A stretch of DNA of 64,000 nucleotides from positions 1,595,001-1,659,000 of the forward strand of contig CAMRHE010000196.1 in assembly GCA_947044405.1 (NCBI GenBank), in the 5' to 3' direction. The position numbers and the translations under genes are program-made. This DNA is from Leptodactylus fallax (Eukaryota > Chordata > Amphibia > Anura > Leptodactylidae). Of this stretch, positions 35,138 through 47,298 are shown piece by piece. The notes beneath the pieces were generated by a model. That model saw nothing but the letters and a program-made list of their open reading frames with translations, was not told the origin of the DNA and did not search any database. Each line of letters opens with the position of its first letter. The stretch's first letter is position 1.

Positions 35138-36163
35138 TTAACCCCTTCCTGCCACAGTCATTTTTTGTTTTTTTGTTTACAGAGCTGTATTAGAGCTTAT
35201 TTTTTGCAGGACAGATTGCAGTTCATAGAGGTAGCATTTAATATTCTGTACAATGTCCAAGAAAGCTACAAAAATATATTCAGAATGGGGAGTGAAAAAA
35301 AAACCTGCATGTGTGCCATTTTCTTATTGCTTTTGTTTTCACGGCATTCACTGTTCAGCCGAAATTACATTTTACTTATATTCTGTAGGACATTAAGATA
35401 ACGGCAGTAGATAATTTATACAGTTTTTGTTGTATTTTAAATCTTTAACAAAACACTAAAACTTTGAAAAATAAATAAAAATTCTTGGAGTCACTACATT
35501 CTGACACCCATTACACATTTATATTTCCGTTAACAGGGCTGTGTAAAGTGTGTATGGTTCTCATATTTTTATATTTTTTTTTAATATTTTTAATATCTTT
35601 TAAAACTTTTTTACGCTAAGGCCGCATGTGGTGTCCTGCAGCAAAAAGCGCTGCAGGAAAAACCGTAGCGGCAACGCATCACTGTTTTTCCTGCAACGCT
35701 TTTCACAGAAAGTCCGCAGAGGTTTCCTCTGCGGACTTTCTGCTTCAATTATACCTACAGGGAAACTGTAGGTGTTTGCGTAACTATAATTGACATGCTG
35801 CAATTTCCAAAAACACGATGGTTTTGGAAATTGCAGCGTGTCCACTGCACATATTTTTCCGCAAAGTAGGGATGGGATTCGCTAGTCACTTTGCTGTGAC
35901 TATAAAACACAGCATTTATGCCACGTGGGGCCCCAGCCTTAAACTTTTTTTTCAGCGCCCCCTAGGAGGCTTCAACCTGCGATCATTAGATTACTTTTAC
36001 CATAGACTGTAATACTGCTGTATGGGAGGGGTAGTTTTTAGGAGGGTCCGATTCTTTAAAAAGGGTTAATTGCCCATAATAGGATCCTGTTTCTAGGCGG
36101 GTGCCATATTTAAAAAGGCCGATATCTGCTGTACTATTACGGCGCAAGACGGCAAGGGGATAA
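35138..36163. repeat. TTAA-ended dispersed repeat, with nested MITE
   Basis: Begins TTAACCCCTTCCTGCC and ends near GGCAAGGGGATAA. Blocks such as TTTCACGGCATTCACTGT and GTACTATTACGGCGCAAGAC link it to the 40563-41727 and 42825-47298 family. A CACGTGG MITE (35613-35940) is inserted within it. Confidence 0.6.
35613..35940. mobile_element. CACGTGG-family MITE, best-preserved copy
   Basis: Ends ACGCTAAGGCCGCATGTGG and the complement of AAGGCTGGGGCCCCACGTGG. The flanking 10-mer AAACTTTTTT is exact on both sides (35603-35612, 35941-35950). Interior AGAAAGTCCGCAGAGG is followed directly by its complement, and a second hairpin surrounds TTGCAGC. The T-rich flank makes the target duplication plausible but not conclusive. 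Confidence 0.7.
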
Positions 36164-38181
36164 TATAGACTTATATTATGAATAAATTGGCAACTACTGT
36201 AGATGTTAGCTTCCACCATGTTCACAAGATATGTCCCTACACAGTCTGAATCTTTCAGCTCTTTTTGGACAGCATCAGACAGTGCAGAGATACACCCCCA
36301 GCTGGTAACAACTTGTTGGCAATTTATTCACATTTCCAAGAGGAATAACAGAGGAACATCATATTGTAAAAGATCCTGGAAAAGATTATCCATTATCATG
36401 ATTTCATGGAGAATTTACTAAAACATACATGTCAAGAGAGGTGACAGACACTCTTTCAATCCTAAAAGGACAATTTCTATAATCTCTTCTCCGGAGTGTG
36501 TCCTGAGATTCAGTCAGTGCTTAGAATATGAGGCATCAGTTATATATGTGGCCTTCAGTGTAAACACGAATATAGAAATAAGCTGAATAGATTATTGCAG
36601 TAAGAGCTCTTGCTTATTGTCTCTGCTTTGTGTTTTCCCACATTTAGTGAACACAGAATGTTTTTTACATGGATATACGTTAGTTCTGCTGTTTACTGCG
36701 TTTCGCTACTGACTACTCCCGAGTTCAGCCCTGGATAGCCTTGAGACTACTATTCGGTTTTCCCTTTTTGAGATGTGTCGTCTTTTTTTTAACCCTGTAT
36801 AATGACAAAAAGGCTGTCTATCGCTACCAGCAACTATCTGCTCCTGCTGTAAGGATTGTAGTGGCAAGAGGTGATATCGGGTCTGGTGGGGCAGGGGGAC
36901 AGCATCACTTCACAGTCATTTCCAGATTAATAGTAGTCCTCTGGAGTCCACTCTCGCCTTTCTCACATGCACAAGGCCAGCTATTCTCTGGAGCGCATCG
37001 CAGAGTCATGGATATGAGCCTGGGTGATGACTGGGTGCCCTGGGCGGAGGCATAGCAATAAAATAAAGGAGTGAATCTGGCAATAAACCTTAGATGTGTA
37101 TCAGTCAAACCTGTCAATTTCAGTGGGTTCATTCTCTCCTGGAATTCAACTACTCAACCCTTTTGTTTTCAAGAGATAAGTGACTACAAGAGGAGCTTGT
37201 CAGCAGCCTTCTCCCCTCTGCTAGTTCAGTACACATTGGCCGTGCATACATGTGTATAGGGGATCTCAGTCCAGAAGAGGCTGTTGGCCGAATATTGTGA
37301 GGCATCTACCTAATGTTTATGGCTAGCTTTAGGATGCTGCTGGCTGACTGTATTCTGTGGTTTGGAAGGGACGGGGGGGGTCCAGTGTTTGCTCTGGGGC
37401 CCATAGTACTCCACTGCAACTTTCACTGTGGATGGGTCTCAGTGGATGGACGCCCACCGATCAGCAATTTCTCCTCTGTCCTATGAATAAAGGATAAATA
37501 CAATATATTTTGTGGCATAATCCCTTTAATGGAATAAGAGATTATATATTTAGCTAGGGGAAAGTTAACAGGCAATGGGAGAGTTGCATTTTTTTTTTCA
37601 CCTTAGCAACGAAAGGGTTAAAACCTATACGCTCAAAACATTTTTTTTTAGTTACGTAAAATTCCTGTGACAAACTAAGCAGCCTTTACCTAAAATATAG
37701 GGTCAAACATTTCACAAGAAAAACAATAGAGTGCCTGCATCCTGACTTGTGAGCCAAGGGATGTTGTTCTGGTGACTGTCCTGTAAATGGGAGGAAGCTG
37801 TGAATATTTCATGAACAATTAAGGTTGGGGTTCATGTCCCCTCTATTGAGTTCGCAGCCAGCAAGGTACGCATTACAGGAATCTATGAGGAAAAGTAGAA
37901 TTGGGTATTATGCAATCTGACGTTTGTGAGTTGATTCATTCTATACTCATTGGTCACCTTAGTGTTAATTCTGTGTACCGGCACGTGGTGCTCACATGAT
38001 ATTAAAGGGCTAAAGCCCAGCTGTAACTCAAGCTCAAGCATCATAAAATTCCATAATGACTGTTAAATATCTACACAAATTGTCCTTTATATGTCCCTGT
38101 TGTGCTTGAGTCCACTATCTGAAGTACTAGAGCATGAGTTCTTCCCATGTGTACGCTATTCAAGGATTACAGAGTTCAGGA

Positions 38182-38183
<2 letters not shown>
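36164..38183. other. No recognisable gene
   Basis: Two kilobases without paired terminal repeats or recognisable protein motifs. Open frames at 36741-37055 and 36905-37132 overlap on opposite strands and show no domain. Confidence 0.35.
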
Positions 38184-38216
<33 letters not shown>

Positions 38217-38224
38217 TATATATA
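38184..38224. repeat. Poly-A and (TA)n tract
   Basis: A run of about 29 A followed by TATATATATATA, immediately left of the Tc1 terminus and providing the TA target (38223-38224). Confidence 0.9.
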
Positions 38225-39873
38225 CAGTCATATGAAAAAGTTTGGGCACCCCTATTAATCTTAATCATTTTTAGTTCTAAATATTTGGGTGTTTGCAACA
38301 GCCATTTCAATTTGATATATCTAATAACTGATGGACACAGTAATATTTCAGGATTGAAATGAGGTTTATTGTACTAACAGAAAATGTGCAATATGCATTA
38401 AACCAAAATTTGACCGGTGCAAAAGTATGGGCACCTCAACAGAAAAGTGACATTAATATTTAGTAGATCCTCCTTTTGCAAAAATACCAGCCTCTAGTCG
38501 CTTCCTGTAGCTTTTAATCAGTTCCTGGATCATGGATGAAGGTATTTTTGACCATTCCTCTTTACAAAACAATTCCAGTTCAGTTAAGTTTGATGGTCGC
38601 CGAGCATGGACAGCCCGCTTCAAATTATCCCACAGATGTTCAATGATATTCAGGTCTGGGGACTGGGATGGCCATTCCAGAACATTGTAATTGTTCCTCT
38701 GCATGAATGCCTGAGTAGATTTGGAGCTGTGTTTTGGATCATTGTCTTGCTGAAATATCCATCCCTGGCGTAACTTCAAATTCGTCACTGATTCTTGTAC
38801 ATTATTCTCAAGAATCTGCTGATACTGAGCTGAATCCATGCGACCCTCAACTTTAACAAGATTCCCGCTGCCGGCATTGGCCACACAGCCCCAAAGCATG
38901 ATGGAACCTCCACCAAATTTTACAGTGGGTAGCAAGTGTTTTTCTTGGAATGCTGTGTGTTTTTGACACCATGCATAACGCCTTTTTGTATGACCAAACA
39001 ACTCAATCTTTGTTTCATCAGTCCACAGGACCTTCTTCCAAAATGAAGCTGGCTTGTCCAAATGTGCTTTTGCATACCTCAGGCGACTCTGTTTGTGGCG
39101 TGCTTTCAGAAACGGCTTCTTTCGCATCACTCTCCCATACAGCTTCTCCTTGTGCAAAGTGTGCTGTATTGTTGACCGATGCACAGTGACACCATCTGCA
39201 GCAAGATGATGCTGCAGCTCTTTGGAGGTGGTCTGTGGCTTGTCCTTGACTGTTCTCACCATTCTTCTTCTCTGCCTTTCTGATATTTTTCTTGGCCTGC
39301 CACTTCTGGGCTTAACAAGAACTGTCCCTGTGGTCTTCCATTTCCTTACTATGTTTCTCACAGTGGAAACTGACAGGTTAAATCTCTGAGACAACTTTTT
39401 GTATCCTTCCCCTGAACAACTATGTTGAACAATCTTTGTTTTCAGATCATTTGAGAGTTGTTTTGAGGAGCCCATGATGCCACTCTTCAGAGGAGATTCA
39501 AATAGGAGAACAACTTGCAATTGGCCACCTTAAATACCTTTTCTCATGATTGGATACACCTGGCTATGAAGTTCAAAGCTCAGTGAGGTTACAAAACCAA
39601 TTTTGTGCTTCAGTAAGTCAGTAAAAAGTAGTTAGGAGTATTCAAATCAATAAAATGATAAGGGTACCCAAATTTTTGCACCGGTCAAATTTTGGTTTAA
39701 TGCATATTGCTAATTTTCTGTTAGTACAATAAACCTCATTTCAATCCTGAAATATTACTGTGTCCATCAGTTATTAGATATATCAAATTGAAATGGCTGT
39801 TGCAAACACCCAAATATTTAGAACTAAAAATGATTAAGATTAATAGGGGTGCCCAAACTTTTTCATATGACTG
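38225..39873 (-). mobile_element. Complete Tc1 element with near-perfect ends (autonomous-looking)
   Basis: A 1649-bp Tc1/mariner element with TA at 38223-38224 and 39874-39875 and termini CAGTCATATGAAAAAGTTTG. By eye the outer 161 bp of the two terminal repeats are identical, and similarity continues to about 200 bp with two mismatches, reaching an inner GTGCAAAA..GGG.ACC direct repeat on both sides (IR/DR architecture). The gene inside is intact. It is the least-decayed element in the window, and no second copy is present. Confidence 0.94.
38453..39475 (-). CDS. Tc1-type DD34E transposase, intact
   Basis: A 340-residue transposase read leftward from the ATG at 39475 (MGSSKQLSNDLK); the frame is open to 39520 but starts there without ATG. 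Two helix-turn-helix segments (about residues 8-110) flank a GRPRK motif near residue 59, the AT-hook-like linker and probable nuclear signal. The catalytic triad is D153 (LWTDETKIELFG), D244 ([10 protein letters not shown]) and E279 (PDLNIIEHLW), separated 34 residues between the last two. Length and residue numbers coincide with those known for Sleeping Beauty (340 aa, D153/D244/E279). The glycine box GGGSIMLWG is at about 188. There is no stop or frameshift. It would excise and reinsert the element at TA sites; activity is an inference. Confidence 0.94.
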   Translation of the reverse strand: MGSSKQLSNDLKTKIVQHSCSGEGYKKLSQRFNLSVSTVRNIVRKWKTTGTVLVKPRSGRPRKISERQRRRMVRTVKDKPQTTSKELQHHLAADGVTVHRSTIQHTLHKEKLYGRVMRKKPFLKARHKQSRLRYAKAHLDKPASFWKKVLWTDETKIELFGHTKRRYAWCQKHTAFQEKHLLPTVKFGGGSIMLWGCVANAGSGNLVKVEGRMDSAQYQQILENNVQESVTNLKLRQGWIFQQDNDPKHSSKSTQAFMQRNNYNVLEWPSQSPDLNIIEHLWDNLKRAVHARRPSNLTELELFCKEEWSKIPSSMIQELIKSYRKRLEAGIFAKGGSTKY

Positions 39874-39967
39874 TATATACAGTGTATATATATATATGTA
39901 TATAGTTTACATTACAGAAAATTTTAACATTTTATTTAGATTTATGTTGTAGCTGTGCCTTCTTCAA

Positions 39968-40215
39968 TTAAAGAAAACCTTTCATCACCGCCTTAAACTT
40001 AAGCTTTTTTCATCCTTTAATAGGCACAGACAGTATAGCGGCTCTCAGTCCCAACCACTTGCCTGACACCACCCACTTGACATTTGGGACTGTAGAGTGT
40101 GAGGCACCAAAACTAACTGCACTCATTCCTCGGAAATGGTGAAGGCTAGATGAAAAATATCCAAATACATTAGAAAAAGCTGGATTTGGTGAAGATGGTA
40201 AAAGGTCCGCTTTAG
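39968..40215. mobile_element. T2-type MITE, small
   Basis: Left TTAAAGAAAACCTTTCATCACC against the complement of the right end, CTAAAGCGGACCTTTTACCATC. The interior has CCTGACACCACCC and CACCAAAACTAAC blocks also found in 58238-58586. TTAA is intact on the left and TTAG on the right. Confidence 0.6.
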
Positions 40216-40559
40216 GTCGGGGCCCCACGTGTCATAAACAGCGTAGTTTCGCCACGGGGAAAACAGGCGGAAAAAAATACGGTGTTTTACAGTCATTGCA
40301 AAGTTCTAGCGAATCCCATCCACACATTGCAGAAACATACTCACAGTGGACACACTGCGATTTCCAAAACTGTTGCGGCATGTCAATTATACCTACAGAA
40401 ACGCCGTCAGTTTCCCTATAGGTATAACTGAAACAGAAACTCCGCAGAGGTTTCACTGTCTGTTAAAGGTGTGCAAGAAAAACCGCAATGCATTGCCACC
40501 AAGGTTTTTCCTGCAACGTTTTTTTGCTGCGGCCCACTACGGGGGGGGGGGGGGTCTTA
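40215..40559. repeat. CACGTGG-family MITE
   Basis: Begins AGGTCGGGGCCCCACGTG directly after the preceding MITE and ends near GGTCTTAGCCTTAA. Blocks CGAATCCCATCCACACATTG and GCATGTCAATTATACCTACA are shared with other copies. A run of 13 or so G lies near 40543-40555. Confidence 0.65.
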
Positions 40560-40562
40560 GCC

Positions 40563-41727
40563 TTAACCCCTTTCTGCTCTGCGCCATACTGTTATGTCGC
40601 GCTGAGCATATAGTTAACGCTCATCTCTGTAATAGGATGGTGCTGCAATGCTGCGGGCACACAAGCTTCCTGCCAGGACCAGCAGCAAGATTCAGAAGAT
40701 ACTCCGACTATGGCGAATTAACCCCCTGGATGCCATGATCAATAGCGATCACGGCATCCAGGGTGTCCGGGGCAAAATCGCCCCCACCCTTCACCCCTCG
40801 GACCCCCTGTGATAAGATTGCAGGTTCCAAGGGGTTGCCATGGCAGCCAGGAGGCCAGCCGACGGCAACAGGGATTTATGATCCCAGCTTCAAGTCCCCT
40901 TGTGGGACAGGGAAAAAGTAACAAAATAAATAATAAAACGCACACACAGTTTACAATAGAGACTAATAAATAAATAAACAAACAATAAAAAGTTAAAAAA
41001 ATATATCATGTAAACAAAAATAAACAAACATTTTAGGTATCCCCAAGTGTGTATAAGTCCCCACTATCCAAAAATAGTGTTATTTACCCTATACCGTAAA
41101 CGCCATAAAAACATATACAGTAATGCACAAATTAATGTATTTTGGTCACTTTGCTTTCCCCAAAAAATGACAAAAAGTGATCAAAAAGTCACACACACCA
41201 AACATTGGTACCAATAGAAAGTACAACTTGTCCCGCAAATAAAGAGCCCTGATATATCTCCGTCAACAGTACAGTAAAAAAGTTATAGGAGTCAGAAGAC
41301 GGTGACCCCAGGAAAATCCTTCATTTCCAAAAATTTACATTTTATTTGTAAAAGCAGTAAAACGTAATAAAAACCAATATAAATATGGTATCGCCATAAT
41401 TGTAATGACCCACTGGACAAAGCTGCCATGTCATTTTTAATGCAGAGTGAACAACATAAAAACAAAATGCAAAAAATTATGATAGAATTGTGTGTTATTT
41501 CACATGGTTCCCCCAAAAAACATAAATAAAAGCTAATCAAAACATTATATGTACCCCAAAATGGTGGCAAATGAAAGTACAACTCGACATGCAAAGAATA
41601 AGCCCTCACATAGCTATGTCGACAGCAAAATAAAAAAAATTATGAGTTTTGGAAGGCTGGGAGGGAAAATATGAAAAAAGTCGCCGAGCATTAACGTACA
41701 AACTATCCTGCGTCCTTAAGGGGTTAA
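40563..41727. repeat. TTAA-ended 1.2-kb dispersed repeat, uninterrupted copy
   Basis: From TTAACCCCTTTCTGCTCTGC (40563) to GCGTCCTTAAGGGGTTAA (41724-41727). It is the reverse-complement counterpart of 17656-21228, which three insertions or truncations have broken. It also shares blocks with 35138-36163 and 59661-60680. No transposase; probably a non-autonomous TTAA-targeting element. Its open frames on either strand are repeat translations. Confidence 0.72.
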
Positions 41728-42824
41728 AGGGATTTCTGATGATATTATGTCAATGCCATAAATGGCTATCAAAGCATGGACCCCACAATCAGCATTGCGT
41801 TCCATTGTAGTGACTCAGCACCATCCATATAACAGTGTGTTATGTACTATACTGAAGTTTAACCGCGCTGAGGCAGTTCACTTGAATGGTCTAAACTGCA
41901 GTACCAAACACAGCCTCATTTGCCAATGTGATGCCAACTATATATTGAAAACTTTAGAGAAACTAAAAATAAATAAGTAAAAAAAAATACTATCATAAAT
42001 CTACAGTGTCCACAGTACTGAAAATGCCTCTATTTTGCACTCTTCCAAATTTCATACAAAATTTTACATTTTTCACAAAGATTCAGTTTGATTCAGCTTT
42101 TTGTATTGAAAAGCTTAGTTGACTGCCCTTTCCAATACAATAAAAAGGGTATGTACATAAATGCGCACTTCCCCAGCATATATTAAATTGACAGTCTTTT
42201 AGTCAAAGGTCATTCTACAGAAGTTTGAGAATACATTTGGTACATATTTTGTGAGTAATTTTCATCCCATCTTCCCTCCATTTTATTTTATCTTCTGTCT
42301 GTAAATGTGTTTTGTATTTTTGCTGTGACTCATAATCTCTTATTAGGTTGATTTTCTCAATTATTATGTGTTTTTTCTACAGATGTTTATTGACAATTCC
42401 TCTGTTGTTTCTGTGATTTCAATAAAAAAATTGATTTACCCCAAAAGCAAAATGAATGAAACGTTCAAATTCAGCACAATTTCTAATTCAAGTTTAAACA
42501 TGTCCCTATTGTTCTGTATAATGGAACCACGTAGAGACAAGGGGACAGAGAGTGAGTATAGCTTCAGACATGTCTAGAGCATCTGGAAATTCCTCCATAA
42601 GGTAGATGTTATTGACTTCTGCTATGAATTCAAAGGTTGGGAGTTTTGTTGTAAAAACCTGGTAATAAGTCACCTTTGTGGACAAAAAAACCCCTCAAAA
42701 GCCAACAATATCTGAATAAGTCTTTTTTAAAATGTGAAGTACATTCTTAAATGGTTGCTAACTTTTCAGACAACTTAGTCTTGTTTCATAGAGCATGTGA
42801 CTCTGCACCAAAATATACTGTACT
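41728..42824. other. No recognisable feature
   Basis: About 1.1 kb of AT-rich sequence without paired repeats or recognisable coding frame (a 69-codon frame at 42368 has no motif). Confidence 0.35.
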
Positions 42825-45800
42825 TTAACCCCTTAAGGACCCAGCCCAAAAGTGCATTAAGGACCAGGCCTCGTTTTTCAAAACTGACATGTGTCACTTT
42901 ATATGGCAATAACTTTGAGACGTCTTAACTTGCACAAGTGATTTTGAGATTGTTTTTTCGTGACACATTGTACTTCATGTTAGTGGTAAACACTAATAAA
43001 TATTTTTGTATTTATTTATAAAAAATAGGAAATTTGATGGAAATTTGGAAAAAAATCGCAATTTTCAAAATGTGAAATGCTCTGCTTTTCAGACAGATAG
43101 TCATACCCCCAAATACATTAATACATATTATCTACCATATCTCTGCTATATATCGGCATCATCTTTTAATCGTCCTGTAATTTATTTTGGATGTTAGGAG
43201 ACTTACAAGTGTAACAGCGATTTTGCAGATTTACAAGAAAATTTCCCAAACTAATTTTTTAGGGACCACTTCAGTTCTGAAGAGGATTATAAAGGCCTAT
43301 ATATTAGAAACCCCCATAAATCACCCCATTTTCAAAACTGCACCCCTCAAATAATTCAAAATAACATTTGGGAAGTTTATTAACACTTTAAGCATTTCAC
43401 AAGAATTAAAACAATATGGAGGTGAAATTTAGACATTTAATTTTTTCCCACTAATTCCTTAATTTAGCCCTAAAATTAACACATTCACAAAGGGTTAAAG
43501 ACGAAAATGCATCTCACAATTTGTTATGCAATTTCTCCCGAGCACGGAAATACCCCACAAGTGGGTGTAAACTGATGTTTGGGCGAATGCCAGCGCACGG
43601 AAGGGAAGGAGTGACACTGGGCGTCTGAAAAGCAGATTTTGCTGGAATAGTTTTCAGGTGCCATGTCTCATTTGCAAAGCCCCTAGAGTACCAATACAAA
43701 GGAAAACCCCAAAAAGTGACCCCATTTTGGAAACTACACCCCTCACAGAATTCATATAGGGGTATAGTGAGCATTTTGACCTTACAGCCGTTTCACAGAT
43801 TTTGCTAACACTGGGATGTATAAATGAAACATTACTAAAATGTTACTTTATCCCCAAAGTTTTCATTTTCACAAGAGGACAAAGGAGAAAAAGCTCCCTA
43901 AAGTTTGTTACACAATTTCTCCTGAGCACAGAAATGTCCCTTATGTGGTTGTAATCTGCTGCATGGGTAAATGGCAGGGCTCAAAATGGAAAGAGCGCTA
44001 TTTAGCTTTTGGAGGGCAGATTTTGCTGGAATAGTTTTCGGATGCCATGTTGCATTTGCAGAGCCCCTAAAGTACCAATATAATACAAACCCCCAAAAAG
44101 TGACCCCATTTTGGAAACTACACCCCTCACAGAATTTATCTAGGGGTATGGTGAACATTTTGACCTCACAGCTGTTTCACAGATTTTATTAACATTGGGA
44201 CATTAAAATGAAAAATTACTTTTTTTCCAATAAACCGTCAATTTAGCCCCAAATTTTTCATTTTCACAAGAGGACAAAGGAGAAAAAGCTCCCCAAAGTT
44301 CGTTACACAATTTCTCCTGAACACAGAAATGCCCCATATGTGATTATAATCTGCTGTTTGGGTACATGGCAGGGCTCAAAATGGAAAGAGCGCTATTTAG
44401 CTTTTGGAGGGCAGATTTTGCTGGAATAGTTTTCGGATGCCATGTCGCATTTGCAGAGCCCCTAAAGTACCAATATAATGGAAACCTCTCAAAAGTGACC
44501 CCATTTTAGAAACTACACCCCTCAAGGAATGTATCAGAAGGGAAGGAGTACAGATTTAGAGGGACTTTCTGGTCGCCATGATATTTTTGCAGAGCCCTGG
44601 AGGTGCCAGTAAATTGGAATTCCCCAAGAAGTGACCCCCATTTTGTAGGGGCAATTTTAGGGTCTCTGCAAATGTGACATGGCGTCCAAAAAAACAACAA
44701 TCTAAATATGCGCTCCAAAAGCACATAGCGCTCCTTCACATCTGCGCCCTGCTGTGTGCCCAAATGACAGTTTATGCCCACATGTATGACACTGGTGTAC
44801 CCAGGATAACGTACTTAATGCCATATGTGGGTATAAACTGCTGTTTGGGCACAGAAGGGAAAGAGCGCTATTTTGGTTTTTAGAGCACAGTTTGCTTTTT
44901 GGACACCATGCCACTTTTGCAGAGCCCATGAATTGCCAGTAAAGTGGAATCCGCAGACATGTCACCCCATTTTGGAAACTATACCCTTCAAGGGATTTAT
45001 CAAGTGGGGTAGCGAGCATTATTAACCCTTAAGTGTTGCATTCTTTTAATTTCCAAAAATGAATGCGCAGCTGATAATGAAAAGTTAAAAATGAAATTTT
45101 TCTATAGATATGCCATTTCAGTGCCCGATATGTTGTGCCCAGCTTATGTCTGCACAGACACACACTATAAAAACTGGTGAGCGGGGATCCCGAGCACAAC
45201 AGCTTTTGGAGCGTTCATCTCTGATACAAGCCAGGCATAACATATTACGCACTGAAATGATGTATTCCTGGAATAATTTGTCATTTTCACCTTTCATCAT
45301 CAGCTGCGTATTCATTTATGGATAATAAATTATAGCAACACTTGGGGGTTAAAAATGCTCACTGTACCCCTGGATAAATTCCTTCAGGGGTGCAGTTTCC
45401 AAAATGGGGTCACATGTCAGGAGATTCCACTGTACTGGCATTTCAGCTCTGCAAAAGTGCAATGGCATTCAAAAACCAAACCATCCAAGTCTGTGCTCCA
45501 AAAACCAAATAGCACTCCTTCCCTTCTGTGCTTGGCTGTGCCCAAACAGTTTATACCCACATATGACATTAAGTACGTTATCCTGGGTACACCAGTGTCA
45601 TACATATGTGGGTATAAACTGCAGTTTGGGCACACAGTAGGGCACAGAAGGGAAGGAGCGCTGTGTGGCTTTTGGAGCGCAGATTCAGATGTTTGGGATC
45701 TGGATGCCATGTCATGTTTGCAGAGCCTCTAAAGTACCAGTAAAGTGGAATCCCCTAGGGAATGACCCCATTTTGAAAAATGCACCCCTCAAAGAATTTA

Positions 45801-47298
45801 ACAAGGGGTGTAGTGAGCATTAGTATCCCAGACGTGAATACACAGCGGATGGGGAAAAGTGAATATGTAAGCTGTGCGGAGTACATTGGGTACACTAAAT
45901 TCCCTACTATTTCCCCAGTAGTTCCTATTATTCAGGGGTCACTCTGGGGGTCACTTCTGGTTTATTATCCCTCGTAAGCTCTAAATCTGGTTTGTACCCT
46001 AATATACGCTCGCACAGCTTATACATTCCCTTCCTGCCGCAGCCAGTTATGTTCTAATGATTTGGCGATTTTTGGGGTTTTTGTCTTCACATTGTACGAG
46101 CTATATTTTCTTTATTTCTCTTGTGATGTAGCCATATGAGGGCTTGTTGTTTGCGGGGTGAGATGTATTTTTTAATGACATCATTTTTAGGTGCTTACAA
46201 CTTATTAAATAAATTTTATTAACTCTTTCTTGGTGGATTAAAAAACAACTCCATCAATTCTGGCAATGCGTTTTACCTTTTAAATTTTTCACCATGCAGC
46301 GTAGAGCGTAAGTAACATTTTACCTTTATTCTGCGGGTCAGTACGATTACGACGATACCTCATTTATACTGTTTTTTATGCAATACCAATTTTGCCGAAC
46401 AAAAAACCATTTGGGGACATAAATCAATTTTTTTTGCATCGCCATCTTCTAAGATGTGTAACATTTTTATTTTTCAGTTTAGAGAGTTGGTTTAGGGCTT
46501 ATTTTTTGCGGGACAACCTGTGCTTTTTATTGGTACTGTTTTGGGGTACATATGACTTTTTGATCACTTTTTAGGGCATATTTTGTAAGGTGAGATGGTT
46601 TCAGTTTTATTGTACAGGTTGTTACGGACGCAACAATACCAAATATGTATTGTTTTTATTAATTTTTAGGTTTATTTTTTATATAATTCATTTTATATAG
46701 GAAAAGGGAATTTTTGGGGCTTTATTGTTTTATTAATTTTTTTCACATACTTTATTTTTTTTTTCACTTTTTTTTACTTTTTCTTGTGTCCCATTAGGAC
46801 ACCTGAGCCAGAGATGCTTTGATCTCTGGCTCAGTACTATAGACTGCAAGACACAAGCATACGTGTGTCTTGCAGCCTATACAGGAAGTCATCACTATGG
46901 AAACGCATAGCGCTGACTAACGCAGGTCTCGGCAGGATCAACCAGGCAGTGGGGGCTCCAGGCAGCCTGGGGTCGCTGGGCTGCAGATTATAGATGTAGG
47001 CACCCCCCGATCTCGCCGCGGGGGGTGCCGGGGGGCGGCAAGATGGCGGAACCCCTTGGATGCCGCGGTCATGTTTGACCACGGCATCCAAGGGGTTAAA
47101 ACCTCTGATCGGAACTCAGTTCCGACCGGGGGTTATGGAGCAGGGTGTTAGCTGTCAGTTACAGCTAACACCTGGTTCCGATGCCGCCCGCTCAGATAGT
47201 GAGCGGGTGGCTGGCCTCGGGCGTAGTATTACACCCTGGTGCGCGAAGTACCTAGCGCCCAGGACGTAATAGTACGTCCAAGGTCGTTAAGGGGTTAA
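42825..47298. repeat. 4.5-kb TTAA-ended repeat with internal reiterated units
   Basis: Ends TTAACCCCTTAAGGACC and the complement of TTAACCCCTTAACGACC, with TTAA at 42825-42828 and 47295-47298. Direct units of about 385-395 bp lie between 43500 and 44520 (ACAATTTCTCC markers near 43528, 43912 and 44307), each holding GTGACCCCATTTT and AAACTACACCCCTCA. From about 44650 to 45750 the units appear in alternating orientation. The final kilobase (46020-47298) resembles the smaller TTAA repeats. No transposase domain was seen in it. It could be one large non-autonomous element or several fused copies. Confidence 0.6.
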
